Source: Rhea pennata (Eukaryota; Chordata; Aves; Rheiformes; Rheidae). From it: a stretch of DNA of 64,000 bases. The notes beneath the pieces are model-generated. The model was not told the origin of the DNA and did not search any database. It worked only from the letters and a program-made list of their open reading frames with translations. Within the stretch, counting starts at the first letter, position 1. The number at the start of each line of letters is the position of its first letter. Location of the stretch: positions 16,584,899 through 16,648,898 of the forward strand of contig NC_084678.1 in the NCBI RefSeq assembly GCF_028389875.1. The letters are read 5' to 3'. Position numbers and translations under genes: made by a program. Positions 29,151-40,946 of the stretch are shown here, piece by piece.

Positions 29151-32100
29151 AGCGGCGCCATGAGCGCTGAGGCGCGGCGGCGGCGGCCTGGCAGATGGGG
29201 GCGCGGCGCTGTTCCCGTCACAGCGCCCATGACGCCTGCCCGCTCCGTCCCCGGGCTCCGAGCCAGCAGCAGTTGAACAGCCACCCCTGCCACTCGCTCA
29301 GCCCGCTCCCCTCAGCCTGCCCCCCCCGCCCCGGGTCCCAGCTGGGCCACCGGCGGCCGCGCAGGCGTCAAATCCTGCTGCCAAAAATCCTCGCCCGGGT
29401 GCTCGGGGAAGCCAAGGTGCGGGGGCACCGCGCAGCGCGGCTCGGGAGAGGCCCGGGACGACTGAAGGGGCAGGCGGCACGGACGGATGGATGGACGGAT
29501 GGACGGATGGATGGACAGAGGCGCAAGGGAAGCCTGGGAGCTCTTGGCATCCTTCCTGTGAAGCCCCCGGTTCGGTGGCTCTGGGGCCCGTCCCGGGCCC
29601 GGGATGCGGAGCCACCCTGTAGGTGGCACTCGTACACCGCGCGAGGACGGCGCGTCGTCGTCCGCCGCCGCCGGGGCCCTGTGCAGCGTCTGCTCCTGGG
29701 ACTCACCGGAGAAAATCCGTTTCCCCCTGCAGCTGATTGCTGGTGGCAGCGGGAGAGTTTCGGAGCCTTCTCCGCAGCTGGCTGCGTGGCCCTCGGCGAG
29801 CAGGATGGGACACGCCGCTCGGCCACGAGCGCCCAGTTCCATCTCCCGTCCACCACCGCTTGCAGGGCCCTTTCTGTGCTGGTCTATAGCTGCCACGTCC
29901 TGCCCCAAAAGGACAAGTCAAGGCAAGGAAGCCTCCTGCCTGGGAGCAAGGGCTCCCTGAGCTCAGCTCTAACCCCACTGCCTCCTGCAGCAGTTGAATT
30001 ACTGAGGCCAAATTTAGGTAACTAAAAACTCTCCTGGGTAACTTGTGCCCTGAAACTGCTCTTTAGGTACCTAAAGCTGCTGCTTTGCAGATCTACGTGG
30101 CAGCTTGTACTGAGGCAGATGGCAGTCTGGGATCCCTTCAAGCAAGAACTGCTCCCCAAATGTACTAAACAGACACTTTGATTCATCTGCAAACCGGCAG
30201 AGATGGCCCCAAACCAAGGCTTAGCTCCAGACACCGGCATCACGCTTGGAGCTACCTTGAAACTTTTTGTCTTGGCCTCGTTTTTGTAACTCTGAATTCC
30301 CTCCAGCCTGCAGTCTGGAGTCTCTGCAGCAACTGGAAAGCCTCTGTCCCTTGGCAGGATCTGGCCATGAAGCAAAGGCGTGCCATTTTGGAGGAACCCA
30401 CCTCTGCTAGGGAGGAAAGCAAGTCTGAGCAAGGGGACACTCTGGAGGACCCTGGAAGTGGGCAGCCGCCTGTCCCATGTGGGGTCGGGTCACGCCAGTC
30501 CTTGGCGTCAGAGGAGCACTCAAGAGGCACTGCTGCCACTGTAAATGTGGTTTGTATCACTGCAACGCGAACATGGTTCCTGACCACAAATATGGCCGGG
30601 GACGTGTCTCAGATTCCAGAGCGCTCAGTCACGCCGAGCCCCGTCACCCCGCTGGCACCCGCTGCCTCCAGACGCCAGCCTGCCACCGCGGCGGTCCAGA
30701 GCATCCTCGCCCAGTCCCCGTGACTGCGTGAGGGCCACGGGTCCCGCACCAATGCAACTGCACAACATCCTCTTAACTTGCAGCCCTTCAGCTGGACAGG
30801 AAAGGAAAATCCCCCGGCCCCTGTGCAGGCCTGGGGCACAGGCCAGACCTGCAGCCAGCCCCGGACCCTTCCTCCTCCCTGCCGTCCTGCTCTCCCGAAG
30901 GGTTAACAGGACAGGCGTTTGCAGAGCGGGGAGGGTTTCTGGCTGACCTTGGCTGGGAAGCCGTGTGGCGTCGTTCAGCCCAGCCCCCGAGCGCGGAGCC
31001 GGTGGCCTGAGCGCTCCCCGAGCCTGGGTGGAGGTAGATCCAGAGGAAACTCCACCTCCGCAGGAGCCAACCTGCTATTGCAGGAATTCCCAGAGAAATT
31101 CCCGCTTGGGCAGATCTGTCAACGGATCCATGAACTTTCCTTTACCTCTTGCAAAAGCAGCTACTTGAATGTGCTAAAAACAGAGCAGGGGTGAGGGCGA
31201 GTCTGTTGCTGGAGCTGGACTCAGGAAAGGTTGGGAAGGGGCTTTAGCTTTAAAGAGGCTCCTTTAAAGTCTCTGCAGACCTTGCGCCTTGCTCGCGAGC
31301 ACCCCTGTGCAGGCAGAGGTGAAGCTAGGAAGAGTTCATTGCAAAATACAAAACCACAAAATCCTGCCTGGTTTCGCCACAGGCCCACAGCTTTTCCCAA
31401 GTGACTCTCGTCCTGGTGGACGGGCTAGATGACATCAGATGAGCTCTCTTCACTTCGCCTCTCCCCACCAGATTCAAGTCACTATCATTCATTTGGAGAT
31501 CTGCACCACTTGTGTCAGCCACCAAAACCCACCTTTTCTCTTGCTCCCAGCCGCCACACTCACTTCTGATCCGAGCCCCTGGAGGCTGGATCTGGCCTGG
31601 TTTTGGAGCAGAAGGCTGGCTGCCTGTGGCTGCACACTCTCCACAAGGCCCCTGCAGCCTGGCTTTGCCCTCTGAGCCATGCACAGCTTATGAACAGTAG
31701 TGTGTCCAATGCCCGACAGTGGGCCATGCTGGCATGGGGGCTGCTGGCTCATCCCAAACCCCCAGGAGAGAAGAGAGGCCCTTCTAGGCCCACCCCTTGC
31801 CCACCAGGAGCCCCCCAGGGAAGCTCTGCCCTGTCCAAGACACCCCCCTCCTCCAAGTGTCTCTGGGCTCTCAGCCAGGGGTTCACGGCTTGAGGTTGGC
31901 CATCCCCAGGTCACACGCTGGCCTCCAAGCCCAGCATCCCATCTGGGGAGAGAAGAACAGCAACGCTGCTGTTAGACACCCTGGCTCTTCCCCAGCACCG
32001 TGAACCCACGGGAACACTCGCCGAACGCTTTGCCAGAACAGCGCTGACTCTGAAGGATTTTGATGCGTCTCCCTTCCTATTTACCCTTGGGAACCTGCCT

Positions 32101-33600
32101 TGGCAGCAGCTGAGTGCTCTTGGCTCTCTGCAGGCCCTGCTGGGTGGTTCGCTTTTGGCTCTCGGCCGTCTCCACCTGGCACGACAGCCTCTGCGGCAGG
32201 GCTCCTGCTGCCTGCGTGCATTGCTGGCAAGGACGCCCGCAGCCAGCCAGCCCCCCAGCACTGCTGGTCAAGCCATTCCCAGCACTGACCTCTGGGGACA
32301 GCTGATCTGTTCCTCCTTCTAGAGCAGCTTGTATTTGGGAGAGGAGGAGGAGAGAGTTGGGGGAATCAACGCTGCAGACACGAGCGTTTCAGCTTGTACC
32401 AGCCCCAGAATAAAGGCAGAGAGACTTCCTTTTGTCTCTATCCTTGCTGCAAATGTCCAATACCCTCAGGCTCCCGATGCTGGAATTACAGACATTTGAC
32501 CTCAAGGGCCAAAATCCTCCATCCAGAAACTCAAGAAACCTGGAGAATTTGGTCCAAACACTGTCTTGCATTTCCGTCTTACAGAACATCCTGATTTCTT
32601 CTGTGAGGAGCCGAAGGACCTCTCCATGGCTCTTCTCATGGCAAAGGCCCTACCGAGCATAACAAACCAACAGGGTTCCCAGGAAATATCGCAGGCTCCG
32701 TCTGTGCCTCTGGCAGAGCAGCCCAGCAGAGGCCAGAGTCTCTTGGGCACCCAGAAACCACTCTGAGATTAAGAGGAGGGATGCATTCCCTGAATCCCAC
32801 ATTCCTGCAGCTCCCCAGAAAAGCCTTGCCATCTGGACATCCTGGGAGAAGTCCCACATGCCGAGGGGCTGCAGGATTTGGCAGCAGCCAAGGAGGAGAA
32901 GCGTGGCCAGGACCACCCCGCCTGATGGCCAAGCCTCTGCTCCCCTGCAAAATGGGGAGCACGGAGAAGAGGTCATAGAGGAGCTGATGGTTCCTCTGGA
33001 TGCTGCTCATCACTGGTGCTTGGGTGGACTTTGGACCTCCAACTTTGCAGATGCTCTTCCAAGACGCTTTGAATGTTCCCTAAATCTCTTCCTTCTAATG
33101 ATTCTAATTATACTGGCTGCTGTTCAAAACAGTAATGACGGGGGAGGAGTAAGTGCTAAGCACGCTGCTCTCAGGGGTCGCTGGGCCAGACAAGCAGCTG
33201 GCCCGGAGCAGCGCCAGCCAGGTGGGTGCAGGCCTCACACCGGCCTCAGACGGGCTCCCAGGCCCGGAGCTGCCGTGTGTGCGTGAGAGCGTGTGCCAGT
33301 GCTCAGCTCTCAGCCCTCTCCCCCTCTCCCTGTCTCCTTTTATTCTCCTCCATAAAACATAGGAAGTTCAAGTCATTCATTTTGCTATTTGTGTCTCCCT
33401 CCCCACGCCCCGGCTCCCTCCCCTGCCCCCTGCAGCCTTGCTGCTCGCTGCTCGCCCAGCATCCTTGACCCTGCGAAGCCTGGTGTGTATGCACTTCCCT
33501 TTTGGCCCATGGAAAGCGCCGCTCTGAAATGGTGCCTTGATAAGTGTGTGGTGGGAAGGCAGGGGCTCCTGGGCTCCCACACAGGGCTTTCCCATGTAGC
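29151..33600. other. Intergenic region, left part (TCEA2-SOX18)
   Basis: No recognisable gene. Base composition falls from CpG-rich to ordinary by 30 kb. An ETS-type AGGAAGTTC lies at about 33362-33370 next to a pyrimidine tract, and an AT-richer patch at 33060-33150. These are the only regulatory hints I see. Confidence 0.5.
29481..29517. repeat. (GGAC/GGAT)n microsatellite
   Basis: Nine tetranucleotide units alternate GGAC and GGAT, giving the Asp-Gly-Trp/Met chance frames seen there. Confidence 0.9.
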
Positions 33601-34384
33601 ACTTCCTATGCCGTCCCCGGCGCTCACCGGCGCGAGCTCCTGAGCCGGGGCGGCGGGGAAGCGCTCCAGCGCGGCGGGGCCCCTCTCCGCGGCAGCAGGT
33701 CTGTCCCCCCCACGGGCGCCGAGGACTTGCTCTGTGACAGGAGCCCTGGCGCGTGCAGGGATGTGTCCTCCCGAGCACGAGGAGGAGGAGGATGGTTAGC
33801 AGGGAAGTTCGCTGAGCTCCCGGGGGGACGCCGGCACCCCTCCGCTCACCCGCAGCAAAGGATGGCAAAGGACTGCGCCCCCCCAGCCCCTTCCTCGCAG
33901 CGGCGTGCCAAGCAGGGCTCTGGTGCCGTCTGCCCCACGGAGTCTGGGACCAGCAGGTCCCTCCGAGAGCAAGCGCGTGACAGGGCACCCGGGGCCGGCC
34001 CCAGCACCGTAGGGGCCAGGGCGGTTGGGGGAAGGCGCTGGCGACCGCAGCGGTCTCTCCGTCACCACCGCCGCAGAGACGCGCGGACGGTGTCCGGGGA
34101 GCAGCGCGTGGACGCTCGGCGTCCCCTGCCCGGCGGGCGGCGGCGATGGCCTCGGCCCTCCGCGGCGGGAGCCAAAGCCGCGCCGCGAGCCACGTGCGGC
34201 AGGTCCTCTCCGAGGCGAGGGCGACCGCGAGCTAAAAGCCGTCGGGGGTCTGGGCTCCCGGCGCTGGGCCGGCGCTGGATTCCCGAACCTCGGTCTGAGC
34301 TGAGGGGGCCGCTGGGCAAACTGGGGAGGGGGACTGGGAGGAAGAGCCCGTCCTCCGCTCGCTGCCCCCCGCCCCGCCCCGCGG

Positions 34385-34560
34385 CGATGTGACCCCAGAT
34401 AGCGGCCGTGCCCCGCTTATCGGCCCATCGGCCGCGGCCGGCTCCGCTGCCCCACCGCCGAGCCCTGATCTCATCAGCGCGCCGCGCACTCGCGGCTCGA
34501 ACAATAACCTCCTTCCCCGCCCGACACAATTCCCAGAAATGCACGGCCTCCCGCTAGAGC
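34385..34560. promoter_or_regulatory. Candidate regulatory element A (GATA, SOX, ZNF143-like motifs)
   Basis: Within a CpG-rich stretch lie AGATAG (about 34398), CTTATC (34416-34421), a SOX-type AACAATAAC (about 34500) and ACACAATTCCCAGAAATGC (34524-34542), which closely resembles the ZNF143 element. Function is inferred from motif density upstream of SOX18. Confidence 0.35.
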
Positions 34561-36264
34561 CTCCCGGGGGGGAAACGTGCCAGCCGGCCTGGCGGCACCG
34601 GCACGAGCGCCGCTGCCAGCCGCTGGCAAGGGGAGCCGGCTGCGTCCCGGAGCGGGGCTGGCGCGGGGAGCACGGGGCGGCAGGACGGGGACGGGGGGCT
34701 TCTCGCGGCGAAACAAGGGTGCACTGGGGTGCGGGAGCGGAGGGAAAGGCCGCGCCGGAGCCCCTCCGGGCCGGGCTTCAGCCGGCGGCGCTCAGGAAAT
34801 CCCTCGCCCCAGCGCCGGCGGGGGCCCCGGGGCGCCGGGGCCGGGCTCCCTGCGGAGCGGCGGCGGCGGCGGCGCGGGCGGCAGAGCCGTCCCCGCGACG
34901 TCCCCGCCTCGGGGCACATTGTTCGCTCCAGCGCGCGGGGACGGCCGGGCAGGACAGACTCGCCGGCTGCGTCGGGCTTCCTGCCCGCGGCCGCCCGCCT
35001 GACATCATTGTTCCCGGTGGGAACGCCGGCCCCGCCGGCCCCCCGGCAGGGTCCCGACCTCCGGCCGGGCGCCTTTCCGAGCCATCGCGGCGGGTCCCCG
35101 CCGCCGCAGGACGCGGGGACGCCTCCGTGCCGCGCGGTGTGTGTGCGTGTGGGGGGGGAGGGATGCGCCACCCCCCGGCGCCCTGCACCGAGCCCCGGCT
35201 CCGTCCCGCCGGGGACCGTCCCCCGCGTGAGCCCTGGGCGAGGGCTGCCCGGCGGAGCACCCGGCCGCCTGCCGAGTCGTTTCTAGAAGAAATAAAACCC
35301 GTTTCATCGCCAGACAGGAGAGGGACTCGGAGGGAGGGAGGGCGCCCGGCAGAGAGCGATTCCAAACTGGGTTACACGCAGCGACCGAAACCAGCGCCGC
35401 GGGCGGCCGCAGCAGCCCCCGGAGAGCGGGGCCGGAGCCGAGCCGGCTGAACGCCGCCGCCGCCGGGAGCTGTGCAAAGCCGCGGGCCCCAGTGCCGGGT
35501 GCCGCGGCGGCTGCCACGCTGCACCGGGCCGCGCCGGGCCGGGCCATGCCACTGCACCTCGCGTGCTGGAGGAGCGCAGCGCTTGCATTTCACGCTGCCT
35601 TTGATCCCCAGCCAGCGCTGCTTTCATTTTGCCTCTGCAGCGCGGTGCGCAGGGCACGGGGCAGCGCAGGGCGACGGGGGGCAGGCAGGGCGCCGCCGGG
35701 CCGCCCCTTCGCGGCTCCCCTGTGCAAGCAGCGCGGCGCTTCCCAAAGGCTGCCGCGGCCCTGTCCCTCCCCGGGCAGGCAGGGGCGTGCAGAGCACCCG
35801 CGCGCCCGCCAGCCCGGCCGCGCCGCTTCCCTGGCGCCGCTCCCGCGGGATCCCGCAAGGCCCCGGCCCGCGTTGCTGTGGCCTCCCTCTGCCTCGGACC
35901 CTCCCTCCGTCCGTCCGCCAGCGGCCGGGGGGTTTTCCCTCTGGGCAGTGTAGCAGGAGGCGGCCGAGCTCGGCTTTGGCGCCGACACGCTGCGGACCTG
36001 CCTGCTGCCCTCGGGCAGCCGCGCCGCCGTCAGCAGCTTATCGCAGCTGCTTCCAGGGCTGCTCCAATAAACCGTTTCTGCTCGCAGCCCGAATCCCCCT
36101 GCTCCCTCCTTCTGGCTCCAACCCGCTTGGGCCGGAGGATTTCTCCTTCCCGTATAAAAATAAGACTGCCCAGTCCGCGACGCCCGGCAGCCGAGCCCGC
36201 CTCGCCGGCGGGGCCGAGCGCCCGCGCAGCGCGCCCTCTCCGCCGGTAGCAGCGGCCGGCTCCT
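34561..36264. other. CpG-rich intergenic stretch without a gene
   Basis: Strongly GC-rich with long chance frames on both strands. SOX-type CATTGTT at about 35005 and a TTATCGCAGCTG GATA/E-box pair at about 36038 are the only motifs I would note. No gene is recognised. Confidence 0.5.
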
Positions 36265-36420
36265 TCTCCCATCATTGTTGACTCGACAATGAAACTGTTT
36301 GTGTTATTGTGTCCCCGAAGCGCTGCCAATAGCACATGTGTCCTGCGCTGATAGCACCGGGCTTTGGCAAGACCGAAGCTCCATCAGATAAGAGCCTTTA
36401 ACCTCGTTTCTGCAGCGGGA
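36265..36420. promoter_or_regulatory. Candidate regulatory element B with inverted SOX pair and GATA site
   Basis: CATTGTTGACTCGACAATG (36273-36291) has two inverted SOX half-sites around a 7-base spacer. CACATGTG (about 36333), a palindromic E-box, and CAGATAAG (about 36384), a consensus GATA site, follow. The patch is of ordinary composition inside CpG-rich DNA, as expected of conserved noncoding DNA. It lies about 4 kb upstream of SOX18. Confidence 0.45.
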
Positions 36421-36879
36421 GCGTGCCACGCTCCGGCGCGCACGGCTGCTTGCCCTCCCCGAGCCGCCGCGGTCCCGAGCAGCCTGCCCGGCCCCTGGGG
36501 GCCCGCTGGCCATGCCGCGGCTCGCGGGCACCTTGTCCCGTGGCTGGCGGGGTCTCCGCGGGCACGGGACGTCCCCCCCGCCCCAGCCGCGAGCTCCTGC
36601 GGCGCTGCCGATGCCACCGCCGTGCCGCCTCGCTTAGTTCTCAGCCGGTTCTCGCCCTGCTTGGCCCCGTGCCCAAGCGGCGCCGCGGAGCCCAGGAGCG
36701 AAACCGGCCCTGCGGGCACGGCTCTGCGCCGGGGAGCCACGGCGGCGGGGCGCGCCGGAGGGTCGCGGCACCGCGGCGCTGCCGCCCCGGCGCGGCGAGC
36801 CGGCGTCTCGAGCGGCGCCCGCATCCGCGGACGCGCGCGCAGCGGGCGCGTGGCGCTCCGGGCAGCGCCGCCTGCTCGC

Positions 36880-37060
36880 TGTAGATCGGAGCAGCTGAAA
36901 GGCAGCCAAATCTGCTTCTCGGCGGCTTTGCTGCACTCTGTATTCATGTGTTTGGCATGAGTAACTCGGCATTGAGGTAATTCATTAACGCCGAACCACA
37001 AATGTGTTTATGGGAGTCTTGAAATAGTTGGTAGAAGTGTAAGACTTTCCTTCCTAAAAG
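36880..37060. promoter_or_regulatory. Candidate regulatory element C (AT-richer island)
   Basis: A 180-base island of balanced composition between CpG-rich flanks holds TAATTCATTAA-like homeodomain sequence, AACCACA (RUNX type) and CTTTCCTTCCT (ETS type). No coding potential is seen. Confidence 0.35.
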
Positions 37061-37659
37061 CCCGAGCCCTCGCCGTGACGAGACGCGAACGTCAAAGCCG
37101 CCGCGGCAGCCGCGAGCTGCGCGGGCAGCGGCTCGGCCCGGAGCGCGCGCGGCCCCGCTGCGAGCCGCGGCGCCGGGCCCGAGGCCGCCCGGGCCGGGCC
37201 GTTCCCCGCTCCCGGCGCCGGCCGTTCCCACCTGACCTCTCCCACCGCGTTTCGAAGAGCCTGGACTAAAGGCAGCCGCTTGGAGGCGTCCCCAGAGAGG
37301 GGGGGTTGGCTCCGGGCCCGGCGGCGTTCGCGCCGTGCCCGCGGGCAGGGACCGCGCCGCCGCCGCCGCCGGGAGCCTCCCTCGCGCCTCCGTCCCCGGC
37401 CGCCCGCCCGCCCGCCCTGGCCTCGCCGGGAAGCGCCTTCCTTCGGGAAGCCCCTGCTCGAGGAACGGCGGCGGCGGCGCGGCCCGGGCGATGCAGCCCC
37501 CCCGCCGCCCCCCGGCCCGGCTCCCGTCGGCCCCCTCCTGCCCCCCGGGGCCTCGAGCGGCTCCGCCGCGGCCCCGAAGCGGCTGCGTCTCGGCGGCGCG
37601 CGGGAGCAGCTCCTGGGCCCCGCCTGCTCGCACGGCTGCAAACGCCTGCACGGCTCGGC

Positions 37660-37830
37660 TCGCTCGCCCTCCAGGTGTGGCCTGAATTACAATTATTAGC
37701 TGCATTTAACAGCAGATCTCTTCCAGGGAGATGCCTCCTCCATCCAATCTAACTCGCTGGGAAACGCCACGTCACTAGGCAACCGGTTAGTCGTTAATTT
37801 ATTAGCGGTGCAAATGCACCTAGAAGCGAT
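37660..37830. promoter_or_regulatory. Candidate regulatory element D (homeodomain and RFX-like motifs)
   Basis: GAATTACAATTATTAGC, a half-palindromic GTCACTAGGCAAC resembling an RFX X-box, and GTTAATTTATTAG lie in one island of ordinary composition in a CpG-rich area. Noncoding. Confidence 0.35.
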
Positions 37831-40144
37831 GCCCGTCCGCAGGATCGGGTGAGGGAAGCCGCAGGAGCAGCTGCGGAAAGGTGCCGCCGGGCGCGCCGAG
37901 CCCCAGCGCGGGCTCCGGCCCCCTGCCGAACACAGCTGCTCCGCTCCCCTCCCGCTTCGAGCCCCCTCTGCGAGAAGAGGGTTTAAAAAGCTCGTTGCGG
38001 GCCGCGGTCCAGCGCTGCGCGACTGCTGCGCCCACCCGGGGCCGCCCCACCTGCCGCCTCCGCGGGTGCGGGTTTGGGAGAGGGGGCAGACGTGCACCCC
38101 GCGGGTTTGCTCGTGCAGCGCCGAGCGCAGCCGGGCGAGCCCAAGCAGCCGTGGGGCCGGGGCGGCCGCGCTCTGCCCTGCTCCCCGCTCCGCGCGGACC
38201 CACCCCCCCCCCCCCCCAACCTCCGCTCGCCCCCCGCAGCTCCGGGCGCCCGCGGCCGGCGCAGGTGGCGCCGGGTCTGTCTTTAGGCCGGGGGCGGCCA
38301 CGGCGGCTCGGCGGGCCCCGGCGAAGCGGGAGGCGCAGGCGAGGCGGGGGGAGGGAGTGAGGCCTTTGTGCTCGCCGGAGCGGAGGCGCAGGGCCGCCGG
38401 CCCCGCCAGGCTTCCTCTCCCAGGGGTGGTGCCGGGGCTCCGCGGCGCGGGCCACTAGCAAGGGGATCCGGCGCTGCGAGCCCGACCAAACTGGAGGGAA
38501 AAGAGGGGAAAAAAAAAGGGGGGGGGGCTGGAGGCAGCAGCGGGCGCAGCTGCAGCTGGGGTGTCTCGAGCAGCCGCCCGGACTGACAGCCCCAAAGCGG
38601 CCGCTCTCCCCGGCGGGTCCCTGTCCCGCCCTTCACCCAGCGCTGGCGGCCGCGGGGCCTGCGGTGGGGGCGGGCGCGCGGCAGCTCCCCAGCACCCACC
38701 TGGCTGCTCTCGGGATGGGAGCGCGGAGCAAAAGCGGCGGGCGCAGGAGGGAGCAGCTCGGGGCTCGCTCGGCGGCAGGGAGCGGCTGCGCTGCAGCGTG
38801 GCGGCGCTCCGGGCCGGCTGCGCGCCGGAGCGGCCCGGCCCGGAGCAGAGAGGAGATGCCTTGAAACCGTACGGCGTCTCCCACGGACTGGTGCTGATTT
38901 GCTCTCGCAAAATGTTAGGAAGAGACTGCAGGAACATGAAGGAAATCTAGCCTGAAACCTCTGTCGCTCCTGGCTAGGGACTGAAGAATAAGCGAGACAA
39001 TTTTTTTTTTTCTTTTTTAAGGCCCTTGTTTTGTTTAGGGTTAACTACAGATCGGCTCTTTCAAATCACTTCCAGACACACAGAAACCGTGGCATGCAAT
39101 ACCCCCCCGCTGCAAGGAGGCTGGGAGCGGGGCTCTTGCACAACCCCGTGCCCCAAGTCTTCCGAAGGCAGGGTCTCGGCTTTCAGGCTGGGGTCTGGGG
39201 CACGTCTGCAGCCGGGGGGGCTGGAGGCAGATGCAGGGAGCCGGGGAACCTTTCGAATGTGAACCAGGTAGCCTGGGTGCTGCCAAGGAGCAGAGGCAAG
39301 GGCGCACAAGCGGGTCTCCTTGCTTGCAAGCTGGTCCAGCAGCGTTCATGAGCGAGCCGAGGGCAGGGAGGACCTAGCCTGACTTCGGGCACATCACGGG
39401 CCGCTCCGCAAATCTCCGCTGGCCTGCAGCCGAGCGAGCGGAGGAGCGACCCGGCGGAGGGCACAAGGGCGCTTGTCCGCGGCTGCTGCCGAGGCCGCGC
39501 GCCGCGTGCCCGCCGCCGTGCCCAGCCGCGCAGCCGGCGCGTGCGGCAAAGGCACGGCCGGGCCAGGCGCAGCCCGGAAGGCAGGTCTGAGCTGCTCAGC
39601 CCGCCTGGCGGCAATCGTCCTGCCGGTGAACCCGCAGTTCCTGAAAAGTCCCGAGGCTGAGAGGCTGGAGAAGCATTTCTTTTCATGAGAAAGGCACTTA
39701 AGAAAAGGAGCAGCTTCTCCCCCTGCACACAAACTCCCACCAGAAAATTGCCGGGGAAGAGGGCTCGCCTCTGCCTTCACCCCAGGGCTGCTTCCGACCC
39801 CAGACGGTGAAGGCTGGCCAAGACACACACGCACAAAACAAGTCATAAGAAAAATAAACGCAAACCCCCAAGCATCCCTGTCCTGTTGCAAACACACAGC
39901 CTGGCAGGCAAATCTAAACACTTCCCTGCCTTGGCTCTGCGGGGCTGCAGGAGACATTGGCAGATTTCAAGTAGCCAGAAAGTGGCTTGCAAAAATAAAA
40001 ATAAATAAAGAAAGAAGAAGAAGAAAGAAATAAAAAGGAGGGAGAGAAAAAATTAAAAATCCTCCTTCGGGGTAGGAAGGGACCTGGGCAGCTGCATCCA
40101 CACCGGTCCCAGCACGGCCCTCTGCAGCCTGCTTTTCCTGCTGG
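37831..40144. other. Upstream flank of SOX18
   Basis: CpG-rich to 38.9 kb, with C- and G-runs at 38200-38218 and 38508-38528, then mixed composition with A-rich tracts near 39990-40060. No gene is recognised. Confidence 0.5.
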
Positions 40145-40266
40145 TGCCTGGGGACACCTCCCTTCCTCCTCCTCCTCCCCCATCCCTCCTCCTCCTCCCC
40201 GTCTCCTCCTCCTCCACCTTCTCCTCCTCTCCCTCTCCTCCTTCTCCTCCTCCTCCTCCTCCCCTC
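40145..40266. repeat. Polypyrimidine CTCCTC tract upstream of SOX18
   Basis: About 110 bases of nearly pure pyrimidine on the plus strand, built on CTCCTC/CTCCCC, lie immediately 5' of the SOX18 core promoter. Such mirror-like tracts can form triplex DNA and bind SP/KLF-type factors. Confidence 0.85.
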
Positions 40267-40269
40267 TGC

Positions 40270-40305
40270 ACCGCTGATTGGTCCAGCCCGGCTATATTTT
40301 GCCCC
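40270..40305 (+). promoter_or_regulatory. SOX18: SOX18 core promoter (inverted CCAAT, TATA-like)
   Basis: CTGATTGGTCC at about 40274 is an inverted CCAAT box (NF-Y site); GGCTATATTTT at 40290-40300 is a TATA-like box. The start site would fall near 40320-40330, about 220 bases before the ATG. NF-Y control through CCAAT boxes is reported for human SOX18. Confidence 0.65.
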
Positions 40306-40543
40306 TTCCAGCTCAGCATCATCCCAAAAGTTTTTTTTGGGGGGAAAGGGAAAAAACAAACAAAAAAAATCTAAAACCCCCCCAAACAAAACAAGCCGAC
40401 CCTGAACCCCCTGAAGCCGCCCCAGCGCAGGCGAGGGAGGCGAGCGGCTGTGCTCCCTGCTCGGCAGCTCCTCGGACCCGGTGGACGCGGCGGGACCCGG
40501 TTCTCACCCGGTCGAGTCGGACACAAAGTGCTGTCCAGCTGGA

Positions 40544-40946
40544 ATGAATATATCTGAGTCAAACTACTGCCGAGAGGAGATACCGCAACCCCGGGGCGAC
40601 TGTTCATGGGTCACCGCCGCCGGGCCGGCCGCTGAGCCCGGGCTCGCCTTCCCGCGCCCCCCGGGAGCCGCCTCCCCCGCCAGCCGCACGCCCAGCCCCG
40701 AGCCCGGCTTCGCCTTCGGCCCCGGCGCCGGCGGCGCGGCGCCCGGCGCGGCCCCCAGCCGCACGCCCAGCCCCGAGCCGGGCTATGGATACAGCCCCCC
40801 GGCGGGCCGCGCCGACGGCAAGGCCGGCGAGGACTCCCGCATCCGCCGGCCCATGAACGCCTTCATGGTCTGGGCGAAGGATGAGCGCAAGCGGCTGGCG
40901 CAGCAGAACCCCGACCTGCACAACGCCGTGCTCAGCAAGATGCTGG
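40544..40946 (+). CDS. SOX18: SOX18 exon 1
   Basis: N-terminal region rich in Pro/Ala/Gly, then the first half of the HMG box ([23 protein letters not shown]). Donor CTGG/GTGAGC. Confidence 0.97.

Noticed and set aside
29195-30025. 276-residue plus-strand frame beside the TCEA2 promoter
   Set aside because: Starts in CpG island, passes through a (GGAC/GGAT)n repeat and has no recognisable domain; a divergent noncoding transcript is possible, a protein is not supported.
40481-40543. Upstream GTG start for SOX18
   Set aside because: Non-AUG codon in GC-rich leader; ATG 40544 gives a sensible SoxF N-terminus.
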